From an uncultured Oscillibacter sp. (GTDB taxonomy: Bacteria; Bacillota; Clostridia; Oscillospirales; Oscillospiraceae), in assembly GCA_910587705.1 (NCBI GenBank), contig CAJUMX010000005.1, forward strand, positions 62,001-126,000: DNA of 64,000 nucleotides, written 5' to 3'. Made by a program: the position numbers and the translations under genes. Below, piece by piece: positions 15,665 to 24,070 of this stretch. The notes under the pieces were generated by a model. It saw only the letters and a program-made list of their open reading frames with translations, ran no database searches and was not told the origin of the DNA. How positions within the stretch are numbered: position 1 is the first letter of the stretch; every line of letters starts with the position of its first letter.

Positions 15665-16576
15665 ATGGCAGTCATACAGACAATGGGATTGTCCAAACGC
15701 TACAAAGACCGCTGGGCCGTGGACCATCTGGACCTGCGGGTGGAGCAGGGGGACATCTATGGCTTCATCGGCCGCAACGGCGCGGGCAAATCCACCACCT
15801 TAAAGCTCCTGTGCGGACTGGCCCGGCCCACCCAGGGGGAAGCCCTGATTTTCGGCAAGCCCGTCCGAGACTCGGTGGCCCGCCGCCGGGTGGGGGCCCT
15901 CATTGAGCAGCCGGGGCTCTACCCCGACCTGAGCGGGCGGGAGAATCTGCGGCTCTACGCCGCGCTGCTGGGGCTGGACAGCCCGGAGCGGCAGGTGGAG
16001 GAAATTTTGAAAACCGTGGGTCTGTCTCCCAAGGAGAAAAAGCCGGTACGCCACTACTCCATGGGCATGAAGCAGCGGCTGGGGGTGGCCCTGGCCCTGC
16101 TGGGCGGGCCGGACCTGCTGTTGCTGGACGAGCCCATCAACGGCCTGGACCCGGAGGGCATCCGGGAGATGCGGGAGCTGCTGCTGCGTCTGAACCGGGA
16201 GCGGGGCCTGACCATTCTGGTCAGCTCTCACATCCTGGGGGAGCTGAGCAAAATCGCCACCCGGTACGGCATCATTCAGGACGGCCGCATGGTAGAGCAG
16301 ATCACCGCCGCCGAGCTGGAGCAAACCTGCACCGACTACCTGCACCTGAAGGCGGACCAGCCCCAGAAGGCGGCGGCCCTGCTGGAACAGGCACTTCACC
16401 TCAAGCGCTGGGAAATGCGTCCGGAGGGGGAGATTCGGATTTATGAGGCCGTGGACGCCAGAGCCGTGGGGCAGATGCTGACCCAGGCGGGGCTTGCGGT
16501 GGAGGAAATGGGCCTGCACCGGCAGGACTTAGAGGGCTATTTTTTGGAGCGGATGGGAGGAAGCGAACATGTTTAA
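15665..16576 (+). CDS. ABC transporter ATPase, BcrA/lantibiotic-resistance type
   Basis: A 303-aa ATPase of the BcrA-like family, cytoplasmic and paired with the following permease. Walker A is GRNGAGKST (about residue 39), the signature YSMGMKQRLG, Walker B LLLLDEPINGLDPEG, and the switch is SSHILGEL. The C-terminal roughly 80 residues form the accessory domain common in this group. RBS AAGGAGG. It overlaps the permease start by 8 nt. In related systems such transporters confer resistance to bacitracin or lantibiotics; here that is inference from family and context. Confidence 0.92.
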   Translation: MAVIQTMGLSKRYKDRWAVDHLDLRVEQGDIYGFIGRNGAGKSTTLKLLCGLARPTQGEALIFGKPVRDSVARRRVGALIEQPGLYPDLSGRENLRLYAALLGLDSPERQVEEILKTVGLSPKEKKPVRHYSMGMKQRLGVALALLGGPDLLLLDEPINGLDPEGIREMRELLLRLNRERGLTILVSSHILGELSKIATRYGIIQDGRMVEQITAAELEQTCTDYLHLKADQPQKAAALLEQALHLKRWEMRPEGEIRIYEAVDARAVGQMLTQAGLAVEEMGLHRQDLEGYFLERMGGSEHV

Positions 16577-17375
16577 TATGCTGCGTACGGACCTGCGGCG
16601 GCTGTTTAAAAGCCGGAGCTTTTCGATCATTCTGGGTGTGACGGCTGTTCTGCTGATGATGGTGACGGTCATGGCTTATGCCATCGCGGACCCGGAAACG
16701 ATGGATGCGATGGAGGCGCAGGGAGCGGAAATCATAGAGTCTGACCGCATGATGAGCGAATACATCCAGAATATGTCACAGCTGGATTTTACGCACGAAA
16801 CCTTGGGCAGCGGCTTTTTGCTGGTCATGACCGGGATTGGAATGACCTTGTTTGTAAACGGTGATTTTTCCAGCGGATTTATCAAAAATATCTGTTGCAT
16901 CAATCCCCGCCGCCGGGATTATGTCCTTTCAAAAATTGCCCTGGCGGGCATTTACAGTGGAATCATTACCGTTTTATCCGTCCTGCTGATGCTGTTGTTC
17001 CCTGTGCTGATCCGCATGTACCCGGCGCCGGATTCCTTTTTCCAGATTTTGCGGTATGTCCTTTGGATGTGGCTGCCCCACTGGGCTTTTGCCCTCATGG
17101 CCCTGGCCCTGGTCCTGCTGACCCGGAGCACCACCCTGGGTATCATTCTGTCCCTGGTAGCCGGAAGTGGGCTGACGGTCGCTCTGTTGGGAATGCTGGG
17201 AAGGCTGCTGCGCTGGCCTCCCCTGGAGCAGTATTTTCTCGCCGCCGCGGTAAAAAGCGTCTATACGCCTGAAGGTGGGATTGCTTCCATTCGAATGATT
17301 TTGGCCTGTACCCTTGCATGGGCGGTCATCTACGGAATGGGAAGCCTGCTGTCTATGGAAAAGCGGGATATTTAA
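16569..17375 (+). CDS. ABC-2 type permease partner
   Basis: A 268-aa integral membrane protein with about six hydrophobic segments. One N-terminal helix (residues 18-38) is followed by a roughly 55-residue loop, then five helices from about residue 80. This matches the topology of BcrB/LanE-type permeases. GGAGG lies just before the ATG, inside the end of the ATPase gene, so expression is coupled. Together with the ATPase it should form the transporter that the flanking two-component system controls. Substrate unknown. Confidence 0.85.
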   Translation: MFNMLRTDLRRLFKSRSFSIILGVTAVLLMMVTVMAYAIADPETMDAMEAQGAEIIESDRMMSEYIQNMSQLDFTHETLGSGFLLVMTGIGMTLFVNGDFSSGFIKNICCINPRRRDYVLSKIALAGIYSGIITVLSVLLMLLFPVLIRMYPAPDSFFQILRYVLWMWLPHWAFALMALALVLLTRSTTLGIILSLVAGSGLTVALLGMLGRLLRWPPLEQYFLAAAVKSVYTPEGGIASIRMILACTLAWAVIYGMGSLLSMEKRDI

Positions 17376-17387
17376 GGAGGAATTTCC

Positions 17388-18299
17388 ATGCTGCCTGCCC
17401 TGATCCTGACCCTTGTCGCCCTAGGGTTCGCTCTGCTGCGCCTGTGGTCCTACCGCGTCCAAATGCGGGAGATGGCCCGGGTGTTGGAAGAAACGCCCGC
17501 GCAGAGCAATCTGCGCCTGACCGTGCAAATGTCCGGCGCGGGCCCCCGGCGCCTGTGCCAGGCGGTAAACCAGCGCCTGGAGGAGGGGCGGCAGCTTCGC
17601 GTGGAGACCCAGAGACAGGAGCAGGAGCTGAAATACACCATGGCCTGCATCTCCCACGACATCCGCACCCCCCTGGCCGGGGCCATGGGCTATTTGCAGC
17701 TGCTGGAGGCAGAACCGGACCGGCAGGGGGAATATCTGGGCATTGTGAAAAAGCGGCTGGAGGAGCTGGAGGAGCTTTTGGAAGAGCTGTTCCTCTACAC
17801 CCGTTTGCAGGGTGGCTCCCTGCCGCTGGAGTGCAGAGAAATGGCGGCCCTGCCGCCCCTGTGGGACGCGTTAGCGGAGTTTTACCCCCAGTTGGAAGCG
17901 TCGGGGATAGAACCGGAGCTGCGGTTTGAACGGGAGAATATGAAAATCTGGGCCAGCTCGGAGGCCCTGGGCCGGGTGTACCGGAACCTGGTCGCCAACG
18001 CCCTGCGCCACGGCGGCGGCGGGCTGACCATCTCCGGGCAGGACGGGGAGGTCTGCTTTTCCAACGAACTGCCTCCCGGCCCCAAGCCGGACCCAAAACA
18101 CCTGTTTGACCGTTTCTATCAAAGCAGCCCCGCCCGAGCAAAGGGCGGGGCTGGACTTGGTCTTTCCATTGTGCGGGAGCTGATGGAGCGAATGGGCGGA
18201 CAGGCGTCCGCCGAGATAGAGGGGAATACTCTTCGGATCAAGCTGCGGTTTCTCCAACGGTCGGAAAGCGGCGCTCCCCCCGATTCCGAACCAATTTAA
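17388..18299 (+). CDS. Sensor histidine kinase
   Basis: A 303-aa kinase with one N-terminal membrane helix (residues 2-21) and almost no extracellular loop, like the intramembrane-sensing kinases that detect antibiotics through their ABC transporter. The H-box is ISHDIRTPLAG with His90, the N-box NLVANALRHG, and the G-box GGAGLGLSIV. It is the last gene of the regulator-transporter-kinase operon. Its TAA lies within the same TTTAA bases that give the stop of the convergent radical SAM gene. Confidence 0.92.
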   Translation: MLPALILTLVALGFALLRLWSYRVQMREMARVLEETPAQSNLRLTVQMSGAGPRRLCQAVNQRLEEGRQLRVETQRQEQELKYTMACISHDIRTPLAGAMGYLQLLEAEPDRQGEYLGIVKKRLEELEELLEELFLYTRLQGGSLPLECREMAALPPLWDALAEFYPQLEASGIEPELRFERENMKIWASSEALGRVYRNLVANALRHGGGGLTISGQDGEVCFSNELPPGPKPDPKHLFDRFYQSSPARAKGGAGLGLSIVRELMERMGGQASAEIEGNTLRIKLRFLQRSESGAPPDSEPI

Positions 18300-19432
18300 G
18301 AATCCGATTTGAGTATTTGGGGGCGGCGCAGAAGCATTCGCGCCCGGCCCATCCGGGGAAGGGCATAGGCAAAAAATCCGGCATAAGCCTCGCAGTAATA
18401 GCTGCGTCCCAACTTGTCCCCTTCGGCCACTCGATCCCGCCGGCATCCATTCCGGCACAGGGGGTACCACCGGCAATGGTCGCATTTTTCCGGTATGTGC
18501 CGGGAGGCTTCGATAAAGCCCAGCGCTTCTCTGGCCCGGTCCAGGTCCTCCCAGGCGTCCTCCCGGACATTCCCAAGGCGGTATGCGTCCAGCCCATAGA
18601 AATCACAGGGATAGACGCTGCCGTCCGCCTCCACCAGATACTGCAGGCCGCAGCACCCCCGCATGGAGCACTGCTCCGGAGCGTGCCCCTCCAGCATCCA
18701 CAGCAGGTTGTCAAAGTAGCGGACGGACCAATAGCGGCCCTGCTCCAGCTCCCGGTACCACAGGTCAAACAGCGTCTTTAAAAACGCCTCGTACCGGGCC
18801 GGGGACAGGGAGTATTCCTGTCTGCCCCGTTCCTCTTCCAAGGGGTCCAGACAGGGAATGTACTGCTGGAACCGAAAGCCCTCCCTGCACAGGCTGGAGA
18901 ATACATGCTGGACATGCCGGGCCAGATAGCCGGTCACCACCGTCAGGACATTGTACTCCACGCCCGCCTGCTCCAGCTGGCGGGCCGCCTGTCGCACCCG
19001 GTCATAGGTCCCCTTTCCCGCCCCGTCCAAACGGAAGCGGTCGTGGCACTCCCGGCTGCCGTCCAGGGACAGGCCCACCAAAAAACGGTGTTCCTTGAAA
19101 AAGCGGCACCACGCTTGGTCCAGCAGCGTTCCATTGGTCTGGATGGCGTAGTGAACCGCCAGATTGGGCGGGGCGGTCTTTTTTACATGGGCGGTGAAAT
19201 CCCGAAAGAACTCCAGTCCCGCCAGGGTGGGTTCCCCTCCCTGGAACAGGAATGTGACCGATCCCTTGGCCGCCTCCACCGCCTTTTCGATCAGAGCGTG
19301 GCTCACCGCCTCCGACATCCGGCCGTAATTGGGAATTGTACGGGCCTTTGCCTCGTCGGCATAAAAGCAATACGCGCAGCGCAGGTTGCAGCCGCTGGAA
19401 GCGGGCTTTAGCAAAATACTCAGGGGCGGCAT
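18296..19432 (-). CDS. Anaerobic sulfatase-maturating enzyme (radical SAM, SPASM)
   Basis: A 378-aa radical SAM enzyme. The N-terminal CNLRCAYC motif (Cys15, Cys19, Cys22) binds the SAM-cleaving 4Fe-4S cluster. The C-terminal SPASM part has clustered cysteines (CSMRGCCG, YPCDFYGL, CDHCRWYPLCRNGC) for auxiliary clusters. anSME converts the active-site Cys or Ser of sulfatases into formylglycine without oxygen. A type I sulfatase with a Cys-x-Pro-x-Arg site is encoded two genes upstream in the same operon, which strongly supports the role. Length and motifs are normal for the family. Confidence 0.94.
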   Translation of the reverse strand: MPPLSILLKPASSGCNLRCAYCFYADEAKARTIPNYGRMSEAVSHALIEKAVEAAKGSVTFLFQGGEPTLAGLEFFRDFTAHVKKTAPPNLAVHYAIQTNGTLLDQAWCRFFKEHRFLVGLSLDGSRECHDRFRLDGAGKGTYDRVRQAARQLEQAGVEYNVLTVVTGYLARHVQHVFSSLCREGFRFQQYIPCLDPLEEERGRQEYSLSPARYEAFLKTLFDLWYRELEQGRYWSVRYFDNLLWMLEGHAPEQCSMRGCCGLQYLVEADGSVYPCDFYGLDAYRLGNVREDAWEDLDRAREALGFIEASRHIPEKCDHCRWYPLCRNGCRRDRVAEGDKLGRSYYCEAYAGFFAYALPRMGRARMLLRRPQILKSDS

Positions 19433-19450
19433 GGCGGCTCCCTCCTTTTC

Positions 19451-20572
19451 TTACAAAGCGGCCCGGGCCGTTTGCCCTCTCGCGGGGCCTACCGTCCTCC
19501 CCAGGTAAATTTCCGGCGGCAACACATAGGTATACCCCTTGTCGTCGCAATCCCGGTTCCGGATCATACGCATCAGCCGGGAGGCCACCTCCTGTCCAAT
19601 GCGGTAGCCCTGGTGGACAGAGCAGGTGACCCCCTCCGCCTCCCAGTCGTCGCTGGAGTAGTCGAAGCACACCAGGGAGCAGTCCTCCGGCACCCGCTTC
19701 CCTTGCTGCTCCAGCACCTGCCGGGTCAGCTGGAAGAGCATGTAGTTGCAGCAGACCACCGCCGTGTAATGGGGCAGGCGCTTTAGAAACCGCCCGATGG
19801 AGCGGGCGTCATACGCCTCGCTGGAGGCGCACCACTTGACGTAATCGTCCTGATACTCCACCCCGTTTTTCTGGAGGGTGGCCGCCATCCCCTGGAACTT
19901 CTCGATGCTCTGATAATTGTCGGAGAGGAAAATCCCGGCGATGTGCCGGTGTCCCTGCCGGATCAAAAGGCTGATCAGCTCCTCGGCGCAGCGCAGGTCG
20001 TTGACCACCACCCGGGGGCATTTCAGGTTCTTATAATAGTTGTTATAGAAAATGACGGGAATCCGCTTTTGATAGATTTTCTGATAGTAGTCCAGGTTGG
20101 GGTTTAGCAGACTGGCCTTCACGCCGTCCACAATGAACCCCTGAAAGCCCTGGTTTACCACGGCCTGGAGACAGCGGCGCTCGTTGGCAAACTTGTTGTC
20201 GGTGAGGAAGGTGCGCAAATCCACCTGGTCCGGGGGCAGGATGCTTCGGATGCCGTCCATCAAGCTGGAGTTGGCGTTCCCGTCCTGGCCCTGGAGGATC
20301 AGCCCAATTTTGGTCCTTCCCTCGCTGCCCCCCAGCTCCCAGGACAGGGCCTCCTCTTTGTTGATGTAGGTTCCGCTTCCCTTCACCCGGAGAAGAAGCC
20401 CCTCCTCCGTCAGCCGGCTCAGGGCCCGGCGCACGGTTTCCCGGCTGACGGAGAGTTTTCGGGTCAGAACCGTCTCCGATGGAATCTTCGTATTGCTGGA
20501 AAACTTATTTTCCTCAATGTAGGCCCGCACCCACAGGTAGACCATTTCCGACTTCCGGTCCAGTTCCTTCAT
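19451..20572 (-). CDS. GntR family regulator with LacI-type sensor domain (AraR-like)
   Basis: A 373-aa repressor. The N-terminal GntR winged helix covers residues about 8-75 (IPSETVLTRKLSVSRETVRRAL, then the wing VKGSGTYI). The rest is a periplasmic-binding-protein-like ligand domain as in AraR and LacI (IGLILQG, VVVNDLRCAEELISLLI, CFDYSSDDWEAEGVTCSVHQ). It lies inside the sulfatase/TTT operon, between sulfatase and maturase, so it is probably the local ligand-responsive repressor. The inducer is unknown, perhaps the imported or desulfated compound. Confidence 0.9.
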   Translation of the reverse strand: MKELDRKSEMVYLWVRAYIEENKFSSNTKIPSETVLTRKLSVSRETVRRALSRLTEEGLLLRVKGSGTYINKEEALSWELGGSEGRTKIGLILQGQDGNANSSLMDGIRSILPPDQVDLRTFLTDNKFANERRCLQAVVNQGFQGFIVDGVKASLLNPNLDYYQKIYQKRIPVIFYNNYYKNLKCPRVVVNDLRCAEELISLLIRQGHRHIAGIFLSDNYQSIEKFQGMAATLQKNGVEYQDDYVKWCASSEAYDARSIGRFLKRLPHYTAVVCCNYMLFQLTRQVLEQQGKRVPEDCSLVCFDYSSDDWEAEGVTCSVHQGYRIGQEVASRLMRMIRNRDCDDKGYTYVLPPEIYLGRTVGPARGQTARAAL

Positions 20573-20602
20573 GACGCCCTCCCGGGAATCGCGCAGCTCT
20601 CC

Positions 20603-21955
20603 TCAGTCCGTAATGACGGGACGAGCCCCTTCCGCCCGCCAAATCCAGTCCAGCAGACGCTCCCGTAGCTCCGCCTTCACTTGGGCATAGACAGGATCCG
20701 CCACCACATTGTTCAGCTGGTGGGGGTCCTGTTCCATGTCGTAGAGGAAATCGTCCGCATAGCGGTCCGAGGCCGCCGCCGCGCCGCCGTTCACGCCGGG
20801 GGCATAGACGGAGTAGGTATAGCGGGCCGTGCGGATGCACCGGCCCACCCGGCTCTCGGAAATCTGCGCGAAAATCTCATTGGGCCTATTATCCGCCTTT
20901 TTCTCCACAACGTCAAGGAGGTTTTCCCCGATCATGGCCTCTCCCACGTCCACGCCCGCCAGGGCCAGGATGGTCTTGGGCAGGCTGGCGGTGCTCACCA
21001 GCTCCTCCACCGCCCGGCCGCCCCGGTAGGGCCCGCCGGCAATGACCAGGGGCACATGGAGACAGGCGTCGTGGCAGGAACGCTTATAGTCGTCGTAGCC
21101 GTTGAGATGATCGTCCCGGTTCCGGGTGAGGAAGTGGGAGCCGTGGTCCGAGGCGAAGAGAATCACCGTATTTTCATACAGTCCCTTTTCCTTCAGCTTC
21201 GCCACCAGCCGCCCCAGGTTCTCGTCCAGGCTGGCGCACTGTCCCAGGTAATCCGGGTACTCCTCGGCGGCGTTGCCTCCCAGGGCTTTCAGATCCTCGG
21301 GCAGAATGAAGTCCCGGAACCGCTCCTTGGAGCCCTCCGGTCCCTCATAGTGCTTGCGGTCGTTCTGGTGGTGGGGCTCGATCTGGGAGATGGTCATGAA
21401 GAAGGGCTTTTCTCCCGTGTAGCCGTCCAAAAATTCCAGGGCCATGTCGTTGATGCAGTCCGCCCGGTAGCCCTTGAAGTCGACCCGCTGGTCGTTTTCG
21501 TCAAAGACGAAGCCGTCGTAGCCGTGGGAGGTAAACTCCAGCACGTCGGCGGTGCGCCAGAAGCCGGTGTAGCCCCCTCGCAGTTCCCGGGGGATGGCGG
21601 TGACGGTGTGGTCGATGGTGGGGGGCTTTTCCAGCTCCCCGTCGCTGGCCAGGTGCCACTTGCCGATGTAAGCGGTCTCATAGCCCGCTTCCTCAATGTA
21701 CTGGCCCAGGGTCTTGACACTGGCGGGCAGCATGATGTTGTTGCGGAAGCAGCCGGTCTCCGTGGGGTATTTGCCGGTCTGGAACAGAGCCCGGCAGGGG
21801 CCGCACACCGGCTGGGGGGAGAAGGCGTTGTCAAACTTCACGCCCTCCCGGGCCAAGGCGTCCAGATTGGGCGTGATGTCCAGGGGCTGGCCGAAGCAGC
21901 CGCAGGTGTCCCAGCGCTGCTGGTCGGTGAAGTAAAAAATAATGTTGTTGGGCAT
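20603..21955 (-). CDS. Type I sulfatase (formylglycine-dependent)
   Basis: A 450-aa sulfatase/arylsulfatase of the alkaline-phosphatase superfamily, removing sulfate from an organic ester. The maturation motif is C51-G-P-C-R55 followed by TGKYPT, so it is the cysteine type used by anSME. Metal-site residues are seen in YFTDQQRWD (about residue 8) and FASDHGSHF (about 265). No signal peptide is visible at the N-terminus (MPNNIIFYFTDQ), suggesting a cytoplasmic enzyme acting after import. It starts only 3 nt after the tctA stop, placing it in the transporter operon. Confidence 0.94.
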   Translation of the reverse strand: MPNNIIFYFTDQQRWDTCGCFGQPLDITPNLDALAREGVKFDNAFSPQPVCGPCRALFQTGKYPTETGCFRNNIMLPASVKTLGQYIEEAGYETAYIGKWHLASDGELEKPPTIDHTVTAIPRELRGGYTGFWRTADVLEFTSHGYDGFVFDENDQRVDFKGYRADCINDMALEFLDGYTGEKPFFMTISQIEPHHQNDRKHYEGPEGSKERFRDFILPEDLKALGGNAAEEYPDYLGQCASLDENLGRLVAKLKEKGLYENTVILFASDHGSHFLTRNRDDHLNGYDDYKRSCHDACLHVPLVIAGGPYRGGRAVEELVSTASLPKTILALAGVDVGEAMIGENLLDVVEKKADNRPNEIFAQISESRVGRCIRTARYTYSVYAPGVNGGAAAASDRYADDFLYDMEQDPHQLNNVVADPVYAQVKAELRERLLDWIWRAEGARPVITD

Positions 21956-21957
21956 GG

Positions 21958-23454
21958 TCAGTCCTCCTTCTGCGCGCTGCGTTCCTTCATCTTCCCCCGG
22001 ACGATGGCGCCCACCGCCAGTAGAATCAGAACCAGGAAGATGATGCAGTACACGCTGCTGAAAAAGATTTTGGGGCTCCCGTTGGAGATCAGCAGGGCCC
22101 GGCGGAAGTTCGTCTCCGTCATGCTGCCCAGCACCAGCCCCAGGAGAATGGGCACTGGGGGAAGCTCCAGCTTCCGCAGAATCCAGGCCAGCATGCCGAA
22201 AATCAGGGCCACGCCCACGTCGAAGAAATTCTCATTCACGGAATAGGCCCCGGCAAAGCAGAAGATGACGATGATGGGGGTGAGGATTTCCTGGGGAATG
22301 GACACCACCTTGGCAAAGAGGGTAGTGAGGAACTTGCCCTGGAGAAGCATAAAGATATTCACCAGAATCAGTCCCAGCATAATGGCATACATGATGTTTC
22401 CCTGGGTGGTGAAGAGGCTGAGGCCGGGATTCAGGCCGTTGATCATCAGGGCGGAAAGCATGATGGCTACCGTGCCGTCTCCCGGAATACCCAAGGTGAG
22501 CAGGGGAATCAGGGTCGCGCCGGTAACGGCGTTGTTGGCCGATTCGGCGGCGGCAATGCCCTCTACGGAGCCGTGTCCAAACTCCTCCGGGTGCTTGGAC
22601 ATGTTTTTGGCGGTGTTATAGCTGAACCAGGAGGCCTCCGAGGCCCCGGTGCCGGGGATGATGCCCACCATCACGCCGATGATGGAGGACAGCAGCACTG
22701 GACGGGCCATGCGCTTGTATTCCTCCTTGGTAATCACGCCGTCGTCCTTGATTTGGGTGGTATCCAGATTCAAGCGGTCCAGCCGCTTCTCCGCCTTGGA
22801 CATGATCTCCACCAGGGCGAAAAGGCCAATGAGGCAGACCGCCAGGTCCAAACCCAGGTACAGCCGGGAAATGCCGAAGGTAAAGCGGTCATAGCTGGTC
22901 ATGGGGTCGGAGCCCACGCAGGAGATGAGCAGTCCCAGGCAGGCGGAAATTAAGCCCTTGATCATGCTCTTGCCCGATACGCCGGCAATGATGGTCAGGC
23001 CAAAGACGCAGACCATGAAGTACTCCGCGGTGCCCAGCTGGGCGGCCACCCGGGCCACCTGGGGCCCCAGAAACAGCAGCATCAGGGCGGAGAAGATCCC
23101 GCCGAAGGTGGAGGCGTACAGGGCGATTTTCAGCGCAGCCTTGGTCCGGCCCTGCTCCGACAGGGGATGCCCGTCCAGCATGGTGGCCGCCGCGTGAGGG
23201 GTGCCGGGGGTGTTGATGAGGATGGCGGACACGCTGCCGCCATAGCCCCCGGCGCAGTAGATGCCAAGCAGGAACATCATGCCGGGAATGGCGGTCATGG
23301 AGTAGGTGACGGGCAGGAACAAAATCACGCACAAGATGACACTCAGCCCGGGGATAGCCGCGAAAACCGAGCCGATAAACACGCCAATGTTGATCCACAG
23401 GATGTTTTCCAGCGTAAACAAAAGGCCGGTAGCCGGGGCAATGTACTGTAGCAT
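21958..23454 (-). CDS. tctA: Tripartite tricarboxylate transporter large permease (TctA)
   Basis: A 498-aa polytopic membrane protein with about 12 hydrophobic helices. The family signatures GVFIGSVFAAIPGLS (about residue 30) and the glycine-rich GIIPGTGASEASWFSYNTAK (about 260-280) are clear. TctA forms the ion-driven channel of TTT systems that import carboxylates delivered by a TctC binding protein. It is the third gene after tctC and tctB and is followed at 3 nt by a sulfatase, suggesting a sulfated carboxylate or similar as substrate (inference). Confidence 0.95.
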   Translation of the reverse strand: MLQYIAPATGLLFTLENILWINIGVFIGSVFAAIPGLSVILCVILFLPVTYSMTAIPGMMFLLGIYCAGGYGGSVSAILINTPGTPHAAATMLDGHPLSEQGRTKAALKIALYASTFGGIFSALMLLFLGPQVARVAAQLGTAEYFMVCVFGLTIIAGVSGKSMIKGLISACLGLLISCVGSDPMTSYDRFTFGISRLYLGLDLAVCLIGLFALVEIMSKAEKRLDRLNLDTTQIKDDGVITKEEYKRMARPVLLSSIIGVMVGIIPGTGASEASWFSYNTAKNMSKHPEEFGHGSVEGIAAAESANNAVTGATLIPLLTLGIPGDGTVAIMLSALMINGLNPGLSLFTTQGNIMYAIMLGLILVNIFMLLQGKFLTTLFAKVVSIPQEILTPIIVIFCFAGAYSVNENFFDVGVALIFGMLAWILRKLELPPVPILLGLVLGSMTETNFRRALLISNGSPKIFFSSVYCIIFLVLILLAVGAIVRGKMKERSAQKED

Positions 23455-23466
23455 GAATCCCCCTCC

Positions 23467-23982
23467 TTAAAAGTCCACACCCAGGGCAAAGCGGAAGGCC
23501 GCCCAGATGGCTACCGCAATGACCAGGGTAATGACGTAGTAGGATTTCTTCCGGCACCGGAAATACAGCAAAAAGCCCAGGCAGCAAAATACCGCGCCCA
23601 CCACAAACAGGCCGGTCCACTTGCTAAGGAAATAGGTGCCCAGCAAAATGCCCAGGATTGCCAGCGCCTTGGCCTCCACCTGAATGTTGATGACCTTCCA
23701 ATTCAAGGGCTGCTTTGTAGCCAGCTTATAGAGCTCCTTGCCAATCAGCATGGCGCAGCACAACAGCATGACCGTCATCAGCAGGGTGGGGAATGCCCGG
23801 CCGTTGACCACATCCTTCTCGGAAATCGCCACCTGATCCGGCATGACCAGCAGAATTACCAGGGCAAAGAGCGCGAACGCCAGGCCGGTAACCAGGTCAA
23901 TGGGGATGCGGATTTCTTTTTCGTGCAGCTTCCGGCCCCAGGCGTCCATGCGACCGTTGAACTGCTCTACCCATTGCTTCAT
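23467..23982 (-). CDS. tctB: Tripartite tricarboxylate transporter small permease (TctB)
   Basis: A 171-aa membrane protein with four hydrophobic helices (about residues 26-44, 65-83, 100-135, 145-165), the size and topology of TctB. It is encoded between the binding protein and TctA as in known TTT operons, 12 nt before tctA. Its sequence is poorly conserved in general, so the call rests mainly on topology and context. Confidence 0.88.
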   Translation of the reverse strand: MKQWVEQFNGRMDAWGRKLHEKEIRIPIDLVTGLAFALFALVILLVMPDQVAISEKDVVNGRAFPTLLMTVMLLCCAMLIGKELYKLATKQPLNWKVINIQVEAKALAILGILLGTYFLSKWTGLFVVGAVFCCLGFLLYFRCRKKSYYVITLVIAVAIWAAFRFALGVDF

Positions 23983-24015
23983 AGGGGTCCTCCTTTCAAA
24001 ATTCAGGGAATAAAA

Positions 24016-24054
24016 GGGGGAATGGGCGGGACCTCTGCCCTATCCCATTCCCCC
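24016..24054 (-). terminator. Intercistronic hairpin between tctC and tctB
   Basis: An 11-bp perfect stem GGGGGAATGGG/CCCATTCCCCC with a 17-nt loop; on the minus strand it is followed by TTTTATT. It looks like a partial terminator that would leave more binding-protein mRNA than permease mRNA, as is usual in binding-protein operons. Confidence 0.65.
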
Positions 24055-24070
24055 GTATGAATCGCTGCGA

